From the NCBI GenBank assembly GCA_947003375.1, contig CAMQOJ010000075.1:1-12152 (forward strand): a DNA stretch of 12,152 bases, read 5' to 3'. The notes below the pieces were generated by a model. It had not been told where the DNA came from, searched no databases, and saw nothing but the letters and a program-made list of their open reading frames with translations. Below, piece by piece: positions 1-5,800 of this stretch; position 1 is the stretch's first letter, and every line of letters begins with the position of its first letter. The position numbers and the translations under genes were made by a program. The stretch is from an uncultured Lachnospiraceae bacterium (GTDB lineage: Bacteria > Bacillota > Clostridia > Lachnospirales > Lachnospiraceae).

Positions 1-243
1 AAATCGTGCTGTCAAAGATTCTGATAGCTTCTTTATGACCTGTTTTCCATATTTCGCACGTTTTTCGCCCTGCTGCTGCACTTCCACAATCCATTTGCCA
101 ATAGAATAGAATGTCATCAATTGTACTAAATTAATTTGGCTAGCAGCAATACGCCTTGCATATTCTACCAACTCGATTGAGTCCTGACACAGTTTATCCA
201 ACAAAACATCCCTATTAGCTTCCGAAACTACTGCCTTCCTCAT
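1..243 (-). CDS. YhcG/DUF1016-family protein, N-terminal fragment (runs off window)
   Basis: The first 81 codons of a gene that continues past the left edge. The protein starts MRKAVVSEANRDVLLDKL and continues with an amphipathic helical stretch (IELVEYARRIAASQIN), then YSIGKWIVEVQQQGEKRAKYG and KQVIKKLSESLTARF. The pattern 'YxIGKxIVExQQxGxxRAxYGxxxIxxLSxxLTxxFG' is the hallmark of the DUF1016 N-terminal domain (YhcG family). Full-length members carry a C-terminal PD-(D/E)XK nuclease-like domain, which would lie outside this window. Family members are often found in restriction-modification or mobile-element contexts; the molecular role is not settled. The ATG at 243-241 is preceded by AAGGAGG three bases away, a strong though closely spaced ribosome binding site. 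The segment is more AT-rich than the GC-richer operon to its right, consistent with a separate origin. Family assignment is fairly secure; completeness cannot be judged. Confidence 0.82.
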   Translation of the reverse strand, partial: MRKAVVSEANRDVLLDKLCQDSIELVEYARRIAASQINLVQLMTFYSIGKWIVEVQQQGEKRAKYGKQVIKKLSESLTARF

Positions 244-268
244 GCTCCTCCTTATATCGCTTCCCCTG

Positions 269-442
269 TTATTCGGCATCGACATCATGAAGATTTCTGC
301 TACACTGATTTTCCCGGGCTATCGCAATACACCATGCTCCAAAGCTATTTAGTACCTTATTATCTACATACAGTCTTACTCTTTGGGGAGATTCCATGTT
401 TTTTAGACAATCCGGGATGCCGTTTACAGGCAAGCCCTTCAT
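269..442 (-). CDS. Possible small ORF, 57 aa, between the PIN-like gene and the DUF1016 gene
   Basis: A 57-codon reading frame beginning MKGLPVNGIPDCLKN and ending CSRNLHDVDAE. Its ATG lies 4 bp after the stop of the PIN-like gene and its stop lies 25 bp before the DUF1016 start, so it would fit the same transcript. No good Shine-Dalgarno sequence is visible and I recognise no family. The frame stays open into the PIN gene upstream, which can happen by chance. It could be a real small protein, a remnant of a gene decayed by insertion or deletion at this junction, or noise. The lower GC content matches the DUF1016 side rather than the PIN gene. Confidence 0.2.
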   Translation of the reverse strand: MKGLPVNGIPDCLKNMESPQRVRLYVDNKVLNSFGAWCIAIARENQCSRNLHDVDAE

Positions 443-446
443 TCCA

Positions 447-1379
447 TCAGAATGTGATGTGAATCCCCCTCTCCACAATGAGTCCCGCAAGCTCCTGGCA
501 GCCAAGGGATATCTCATTGCTCCTCAAATCATAGACCCGTGTCCCCAGAACCGATATATTCCCCACCGTCCCGGCCCTCAGCCAGGCCCGGATAGCGCAT
601 TCATCCCTGATAAATCCCTCTTCATACAGAATCTGCACCAGTTTAGGCGTGCTGAACAGGATGATCCTGCTCCCTCCAAAGCCCCGGTTCGTCCTCCGAA
701 ACAGCTCGTCAATCCTGCGGGCCGCGCCCTTGTCATCGGTGATGATGCTGAATTTCCCGTCCGCCTCCCCGGGAAGCTGGGACAGGATGTACAGACAGAC
801 GGCCAGCAGCTCCTCCCCCAGATTGTCCTGGGGCTCCTTATTCCCTCTTACCTTTGCGAAAAAATCCCTGTAGAGGCCTCCCCTGTCTGCATTTTTCCCG
901 CCTATCACCTCATCCCGCAGGCTCCTGTCCTCCTCCAGCACTCTCGTGATGGTGCTGGCGGGGCTTTTCAGCATCCTCACCGCCCAGCTAAGCAGGCTGT
1001 TCATTCTGGCATTCGTGCCATAACAGATTTCCATCACGGAGAAGATATCTTCCTCATAAATCAGGAATACCGGTATCCCGAATGCCTCCATCCACCTGCA
1101 GTATTCCATATATTCCTGGTTCAGGATACCCCTTTGGGACGCCAGCTCCATCAGGACGCACCTGGTGATGACAACCATCGTCCCCTGCCTTTTCATATAG
1201 TTCAGCAAGCTTTCCGCATATGCCTCCCCAATGCCCGCATGCCTCCTGAAAGAACAGGTGTCATAGAAAAAGCACTTTCGACCTGCCAGGACCTCCTTCG
1301 CGAACTCTCCCCTGTCTGTCTGTACATAGGGATGGATTTCATTCCAGTTGTGCGGTTCTTCCGTATAGACTGTCCCCAT
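447..1379 (-). CDS. PIN-like nuclease-fold protein, 310 aa, putative toxin/effector
   Basis: The last gene of the HTH-ImmA-PIN operon. The layout matches a PIN-like RNase fold. A hydrophobic strand ends in an acidic residue (CFFYDTCSF, Asp40); a second strand and helix hold a conserved Glu (MVVITRCVLMELA, Glu78). A helical middle carries DNLGEELLAVC (Asp185, Glu189, Glu190), and a late strand reads FSIITDDKGAARRID (Asp215, Asp216). These spaced acidic residues are where PIN domains bind the metal ions used to cut RNA. At 310 residues it is about twice a classic VapC-type PIN toxin; the extra length is a helical insert (about 85-175) and a C-terminal extension (about 225-310). The start follows AAGGGGG by about 10 bases and lies 3 bp after the ImmA stop, so it is probably translationally coupled. 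Context suggests a growth-inhibiting or defence effector held in check by the HTH/ImmA genes. The fold is inferred from motif spacing; the target is unknown. Confidence 0.68.
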   Translation of the reverse strand: MGTVYTEEPHNWNEIHPYVQTDRGEFAKEVLAGRKCFFYDTCSFRRHAGIGEAYAESLLNYMKRQGTMVVITRCVLMELASQRGILNQEYMEYCRWMEAFGIPVFLIYEEDIFSVMEICYGTNARMNSLLSWAVRMLKSPASTITRVLEEDRSLRDEVIGGKNADRGGLYRDFFAKVRGNKEPQDNLGEELLAVCLYILSQLPGEADGKFSIITDDKGAARRIDELFRRTNRGFGGSRIILFSTPKLVQILYEEGFIRDECAIRAWLRAGTVGNISVLGTRVYDLRSNEISLGCQELAGLIVERGIHITF

Positions 1380-1382
1380 CCG

Positions 1383-1985
1383 CTACGCCCCCTTTATTTC
1401 GCGGTAAAGGGTTTTCATATTCCGGAGCACTATGGACAATGTCCTTTCATTTATATAGGAATCCCGAATATATTCCCTGCCAATCTCCTCCACCATACTC
1501 TCCAGACGGGGAAAATCGTCCTTACGATCCGCCTCAAGTATGGAATCATCCAGCCATAGCTCCCCAAACCGCCGCTTCACAGCCCTCCTGTCCATCTGCA
1601 GGAATGCCTCCGGCACATAGTTGGACTCGGGCAGGCCCAACTCATAGCAGCGTACCAGAACTGCCATATAAGGCACCTGATAATAATTCATCAGCCGCAG
1701 GATAGTGTCCCACTCATTTCCCTCCGATTCCTTCCAGAAAAAATCGTACATGCCCCTGAAATTGGCCTCCGGCATCAAAAGCATCCCCGCGAAGAGATTT
1801 GCAGCGTATTCCCTCTCACGCTCATAGGAATAGCCATGCACGAGCTCTGCCTTTGACCGGAAACCGCTCTCCTGTTCCTGGTAGAACACATGATATATCT
1901 CATGGCATATGGCAAAATTCACGTTCACCTTTGGCAGCGACGAATTTATAATGATATAGCCCAGCCCACCCGCTTTATAGCACAT
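1383..1985 (-). CDS. ImmA/IrrE-family zinc metallopeptidase, catalytic part
   Basis: A 200-residue reading frame with the hallmark zinc-peptidase motif HEIYH (residues 28-32, within NFAICHEIYHVFYQ) and the downstream family motif EYAANLFAGMLLMP (residues 59-72; Glu59 is the likely third zinc ligand). ImmA/IrrE peptidases typically cleave or inactivate a partner Cro/C1-type repressor, which here is encoded just upstream. The frame begins at a Met inside what is normally an internal strand (MCYKAGGLGYIIINSS), so it lacks the N-terminal ~65 residues of the family. Those residues are encoded by the preceding ORF in another frame, ending 5 bp before this Met. Either the gene carries a frameshift or the catalytic part is made by reinitiation; only a weak AGGGG precedes the Met. 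The C-terminal half (about 75-200) is helical with no further motif I recognise. It ends 3 bp before the PIN-like gene. Confidence 0.85.
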   Translation of the reverse strand: MCYKAGGLGYIIINSSLPKVNVNFAICHEIYHVFYQEQESGFRSKAELVHGYSYEREREYAANLFAGMLLMPEANFRGMYDFFWKESEGNEWDTILRLMNYYQVPYMAVLVRCYELGLPESNYVPEAFLQMDRRAVKRRFGELWLDDSILEADRKDDFPRLESMVEEIGREYIRDSYINERTLSIVLRNMKTLYREIKGA

Positions 1986-1990
1986 TGCCC

Positions 1991-2185
1991 CTATCTGCCA
2001 GCGGGAATCTCAAAGACCAGGTATCCCTTCTTTTTCAAAACTGGCCTTACGATTTGGAGGGCATCGCGGACATCCTCATTGCTGCTCATGCCGGCATAGG
2101 CGCAGAAATCCTTTACCCTGGACAGAACCTTATCCCTGTTCGCCTCACTGTATGCCATTATCTTCCTCAGACGCTCAATATCCAT
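1991..2185 (-). CDS. N-terminal part of the split ImmA/IrrE-type protein, 64 aa
   Basis: The ATG overlaps the 3' end of the HTH gene by 11 bp (ATGAATGGATATTGA region), a translational-coupling arrangement. The 64 residues are helical (MDIERLRKIMAYSEANRDKV), then ALQIVRPVLKKKGYLVFEIPAGR and a TAG stop. The strand 'KKGYLVFEIP' is what precedes the catalytic region in ImmA/IrrE proteins. Reading one base back just before the TAG gives ...W-Q-I-G-A-M-C-Y-K-A-G-G-L-G-Y, joining smoothly onto the next ORF. A single missing base near 1996-1999 would therefore restore one protein of about 266 residues. I see no classical slippery heptamer at the crossover. An A-rich run upstream (GAAAAAG) cannot serve, because the -1 frame after it meets a TGA first. 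It could also be a genuine two-polypeptide arrangement. Confidence 0.7.
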   Translation of the reverse strand: MDIERLRKIMAYSEANRDKVLSRVKDFCAYAGMSSNEDVRDALQIVRPVLKKKGYLVFEIPAGR

Positions 2186-2555
2186 TCATTACCCCTTCCG
2201 CGAGATGCAAAAAAAGGAGCTTCGCGCTCATGACCTCATCAATGTTTTCCAGCAGCTCCTGCATCTTCTCCGCAATCCTCTCCTGCTCCGGCGTAGGTTC
2301 CTCCCCATAGAAGAAAATCCTCTCCGGCTCAAAGTCCGGCATCGGCTCCACGCAAAAGTCATCGCTCAGGAAGAATTCCGCCTTCTCTCCCAGCGCTCCC
2401 GCGATTCTTTCCATGTCCGTAGCGCTGATGTCCTGCACTCCTGTCAAAATCCGGGACAGCTTTTTGGTATCGATTCCTGTCCTCAGGCTGATATAGGTCT
2501 GCTTTATCTTTGTCTCTGCCAGGTAAGCATTGACATTTTCCACATACTTCGTCAT
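2175..2555 (-). CDS. Cro/C1 (XRE)-type helix-turn-helix regulator, 126 aa
   Basis: The first gene of the HTH-ImmA-PIN operon. Residues ~5-62 form an XRE-type HTH: VENVNAYLAETKIKQTYIS, then the recognition-helix region LRTGIDTKKLSRILTG (residues 24-39) and ISATDMERIAGALGEKAEFFL. The second half (about 63-126) has an acidic/aromatic stretch (FEPERIFFYGEE) and a long helix (TPEQERIAEKMQELLENIDEVM), probably for dimerisation or contact with the peptidase or toxin. I chose the ATG at 2555-2553 because AGAGGTGA lies about 6 bases upstream. An earlier in-frame Met at 2600 lies inside the predicted promoter/operator and adds 15 non-HTH-like residues. The expected role is autorepression of the operon through the repeated operator-like sequences upstream, and possibly antitoxin activity. 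The link to ImmA is known for this family pairing; the exact role here is inferred. Confidence 0.85.
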   Translation of the reverse strand: MTKYVENVNAYLAETKIKQTYISLRTGIDTKKLSRILTGVQDISATDMERIAGALGEKAEFFLSDDFCVEPMPDFEPERIFFYGEEPTPEQERIAEKMQELLENIDEVMSAKLLFLHLAEGVMNGY

Positions 2556-2588
2556 GGCTTTCACCTCTTTTCCTGGTTGTGGCATGGC

Positions 2589-2618
2589 ATTATACTGCAT
2601 AACGCTGAATGCTGCCTA
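2589..2618 (-). promoter_or_regulatory. Putative promoter P2 of the HTH-ImmA-PIN operon
   Basis: On the minus strand a perfect TATAAT (2589-2594) lies 18 bases from a weak -35, TAGGCA (2613-2618). Transcription would start near 2582 and leave a leader of about 27 nt holding the HTH ribosome binding site. The operator-like repeat copy 1 (2590-2604) overlaps the -10, so a bound protein would block polymerase. Confidence 0.5.
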
Positions 2619-2656
2619 ATGTAATCATGCGAATGAACCAGTCAGCGTTATGCAGT
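2594..2656. repeat. Perfect 15-bp inverted repeat (operator or RNA hairpin)
   Basis: ACTGCATAACGCTGA at 2594-2608 is exactly inverted as TCAGCGTTATGCAGT at 2642-2656, with a 33-bp spacer. This is far longer than expected by chance. It lies directly upstream of the HTH gene, so paired operator half-sites for an autoregulatory HTH protein are the simplest reading. If transcription starts upstream (P1), the same repeat would fold as a long hairpin in the leader RNA. Confidence 0.75.
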
Positions 2657-2678
2657 CCGGTTTCACGGCAAGTGAAAT

Positions 2679-2693
2679 CGTTAAGCAGTATAA
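2679..2693 (+). promoter_or_regulatory. Third copy of the operator-like sequence
   Basis: CGTTAAGCAGTATAA here matches the reverse complement of 2590-2604 (CGTTATGCAGTATAA) at 14 of 15 positions, and shares CGTTA-GCAGT with copy 2 (2646-2656). Three related sites in about 100 bp, two in one orientation and one in the other, suggest cooperative binding by the operon's HTH protein. A short TTTCAC/GTGAAA palindrome (2661-2677) lies between copies 2 and 3. Confidence 0.5.
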
Positions 2694-2707
2694 ATCATTG
2701 TAGATTC

Positions 2708-2736
2708 ATTTTATCTCATTATAAGAGATTTTTCAA
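2708..2736 (-). promoter_or_regulatory. Putative promoter P1 upstream of the HTH operon
   Basis: On the minus strand TTGAAA (2731-2736) and TAAAAT (2708-2713) are separated by exactly 17 bases in AT-rich DNA, a good sigma-70/sigma-A match. The start would fall near 2701, giving a leader of about 145 nt that contains all three operator-like repeats. A TATAAT also occurs inside its spacer, with no well-placed -35. Confidence 0.5.
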
Positions 2737-2826
2737 TATATAAATTTTATTCTTTCTTTTTTATGACGCTATCTTTCCAAAAAATCTCATTTCATATCCA
2801 TTTCTGGATATACCTGACAATTGGAC

Positions 2827-2860
2827 ATAAAACAGGAGGAGATCCATCGCCTCCCCCTGT
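2827..2860 (-). terminator. Rho-independent terminator of the surface-protein operon
   Basis: Read on the minus strand, ACAGGGGGAG and CTCCTCCTGT pair over 10 positions (one G-U) around a 9-base loop, followed by TTTTAT. It begins 11 bases after the stop codon of the complete LysM surface protein, the expected place for the end of that transcript. Confidence 0.75.
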
Positions 2861-2871
2861 CATTTCACATC

Positions 2872-5800
2872 CTATTCCGGAATCACCAATATCTGACCCA
2901 CATAGATTTTGGAGGCATCCGAAATCTTGTCCGTGTTCGCCTCGTATATCCTCCTCCATCTGCGTCCGCTGCCATAGGCTTTCTCCGCAATCCTCCACAG
3001 GCTGTCTCCCGGCTGTACCGTGTAGGTTCCTCCCTGTATAGCCCCCTGGCCCGTTGTCAGCGACGCCACATTGATTATCAATACCTGGCCCACATAAATC
3101 ATGTTCGGGTCTCTCAGTACGTCCTTGTTGTCTTCATAAATCTTCTTCCACTGATTCCCGTCACCGAAGAACTTCACTGCTATGGACCACAGGGTATCCC
3201 CCCTTTCCACCGTATAGGCTACTGCCCCGATGGCGGGCTCTACATCAAGGACAATGTCTCCGGCATCGTTTCCACCGCCTCCTGCAGTGCCGGACGAGCT
3301 GCCGCCTCCGGGCGTATTTTCTCCGGGCCTGTTTCCTCCGGGTCTATTTTCTCCAGGTCTGTTTTCTCCGGGTCCGCTTTCTCCGGGTCTGTTTCCTCCC
3401 TGATTGCTTCCATCGTCCCCCACATAGTTCTGTGCCGCTCGCCTCACGCTGCCAGTATCGGAAGTGCGGAACTCGATACCAAGCGTATGAGTGCCTGCTC
3501 CCCTGCCTCCCAGCGTCTGGCCGTAGACCGTGACACGCGTGCTCCCGGATTCCGCCTCATAGTCCACGCCCTTCTCCAGCTTCACGCCGTCCAGCCACAG
3601 ATCCACGAACTCGCCGAACTCGCCCTGAGAGACCATCCGCTGGTCGCCCAGGCCAATATTGTACTGATATGCCACCCGTTCCGTCAGATTGTAGTTCTCG
3701 TCCGTGGCATTGTCCACGTTGGCATCGGTGTTTTCCGCTACCACAAGCGTGAACTCCTGCCTTTGCTCTCCAAACCTGCTAAAGCTGTTGCGCATCCTCA
3801 CCGTGAAGGTGAACTCGCCGGCCTGGGCGGGAACGCCGTACAATTCCCCATTGGGCTTGATCACCATGCCTCCAGGCAGCTTTCCTGACCACAATTCAAA
3901 GCTCACTTCATTCCAGCTGTACTTATTGCTGCTCTGAATCATGGTGCCGTAGGGCACATATTTCACCGCCGCAGGCACCTCCTTCGTGGTGATGACAGGA
4001 TTGCCAACAGTACCAGTAAGCTTTATCACCATGAGAACAGTGCTGCCCGACTTGAGGGTCAGTGTGCCGGACACGTCCGAACCGTCCGCCACGCCCTCCT
4101 TTTTCCGCAGGCGCAGCATGGCCAGATTGGACAATTCCCCATAACTCGTGGTGCGTTCCGTGGTGGTAAAGCCCGACAGTTCATGGTTCCCTTTCAATGT
4201 CCAGTAGTCGTCCAGCTCCAAAGTATCGGAGACCAGCTCTGCCGACAGCCCCTGGATTGCCTGGGACCCCATATTGGCAAGCATGATGTCATGCTTATAG
4301 TCATGCAGCACATCCAGCATCACTTCCCTGGTGGTATGGACAGCGCCATCCTTTATCGTGGTCTCCACATCAGGGTCTGCCAGGCTGTTCATGAAAATCC
4401 TTCCATGGGCCTCCCCCTTGGAAATCACCTGCACCCAATAGTTCTTGGCATGCGTCTTGTCCTCGGAAGATGCCGTATATTGCACGGGCCCTCTGGAGAA
4501 GTCATGACAGCTCTTCCCGCTGATTTCCGGCTCTGCACTGCCCTCTGCATAGAGCTTCAGGTTGTCGTAGGAAAGATAGAACTCCGGCGCAAGCCTGCTT
4601 AAATCCGTTCCCTCGTCCACCAGATATACGATATAATTGCTCTCCGCATAGGAATCCTGCAGCGCAAAGGTGGATACATAGTTCCCCTCCCCATCCCTCA
4701 GACCGTGGAAATGTACCGCCGTACCGCTGTTCAGGGCATCCACGTAAGATGGTTTCTTTTTTTCTCCACTCTCTTCTGTCTTGAAATTGTACTGATAGAC
4801 TGTCTGGCCCGCTGCACCGTCCTCTCCGATGAATACGGTGAAGTAGACCCCTTCCGAATAGTCTGCGCCATAGCCCTGACTGCCAAACAGCTTATCCTTG
4901 ACATCCTCTGCACCGTCCTCCATGGCCTCGGCAATGCTGGAGAAGCGTCCCCTGTACGCAGCAGTCACTTTCGTGTTAGCCTCTTCTCCGTCCACGTTAT
5001 AGCTAAACTTCTGGTAGTATGTACCGTTGGCCGGATAATTGGAATACAGCTTCCGTGTCCAATAGTCACATCCGTCTTCGGATTTGGATGTACTGGTATG
5101 GGATACGGTATTTCCTTTTTCATCCTGAAGCGAATATATAGACAGGCCGTTGTATGAATTATAATAATGAAAGCTCACCGGCAGACAGCCCGTCACATTT
5201 CCCCCCGCGTCAAAGGAAACAAGTGTGATATCGTATCCATTATATTGTCGTACCGGATACCCTGCATCTTTCTTCGACATATCCCCGCAGAAAATCTGGC
5301 TCGTGACCTCCTGCGCTGCCATTGCTTCCCCAGCCGACTGGTGACGACCGGAGAACGCTCGGACAGACGTGAACTTCGTGTTCTTGTAATTTTCAGCATT
5401 GATTTTTAATCCAAGGTAACCCTCTTTATAATCCCCCTTGGAAGACGACAGATAAAACGTTGCAGAGCCATATCCATCATACGAATAATAGTATTCCCGA
5501 TTTACCTCCACCTCCGTCCTGGTTCCGTCTTCGCCCTGTCCGTAGAACACAGGCGTCAGCCATCCTTTGTCATCGGATTTGTTGATGTCAACCAAGTAGC
5601 GGACGTTATCTGCTGCCAGCTGATCCGGCTCCCCGACAATCATCTGGAACCAGTCCGCATAGCTTAAGTCTACGCAGCCGTCCACCTGATTTATCGTATA
5701 ATCCGTACCTCCATAGGATGCACACCACATAATCCTGTCCGTGTCCGTCATCTCCACCTTCCCTGTGAAGATGGATTTGATGGACACCATAGTAAGCTCC

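Larger units (their letters stand above)
2556..2826. other. Intergenic regulatory region between the surface-protein locus and the HTH operon
   Basis: With the terminator at 2827-2860, this ~315-bp stretch has no convincing gene. It holds the HTH ribosome binding site, two candidate promoters, three operator-like repeats and, from about 2700 to 2790, a very AT-rich tract. No tRNA, attachment site or insertion-sequence end was recognised in it. Confidence 0.6.

Noticed and set aside
396..1559. Long plus-strand ORF of 387 codons covering the PIN-like gene
   Set aside because: It is antisense to a minus-strand gene with a ribosome binding site, coupled operon position and PIN-like motifs. Its protein is Pro/His-rich and domain-less, typical of a shadow frame.
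1991..2035. Programmed -1 ribosomal frameshift in the ImmA gene
   Set aside because: The A-rich GAAAAAG site is followed by TGA in the -1 frame before the junction, and no slippery heptamer lies between that TGA and the TAG.
2556..2600. Earlier ATG (2600) as the HTH gene start
   Set aside because: It lies inside the -10/operator region, while the ATG at 2555 has AGAGGTGA at good spacing and begins the HTH-like sequence directly.
2872..3000. LPXTG-type sortase anchoring of the surface proteins
   Set aside because: Both proteins end directly after a LysM domain (VIPE, VIPAE) with no sorting motif, hydrophobic tail or basic end.
2821..3888. Plus-strand ORF opposite the LysM domains
   Set aside because: It lies antisense to clear LysM and Ig-like coding sequence and crosses the terminator; the product is low-complexity without recognisable domains.
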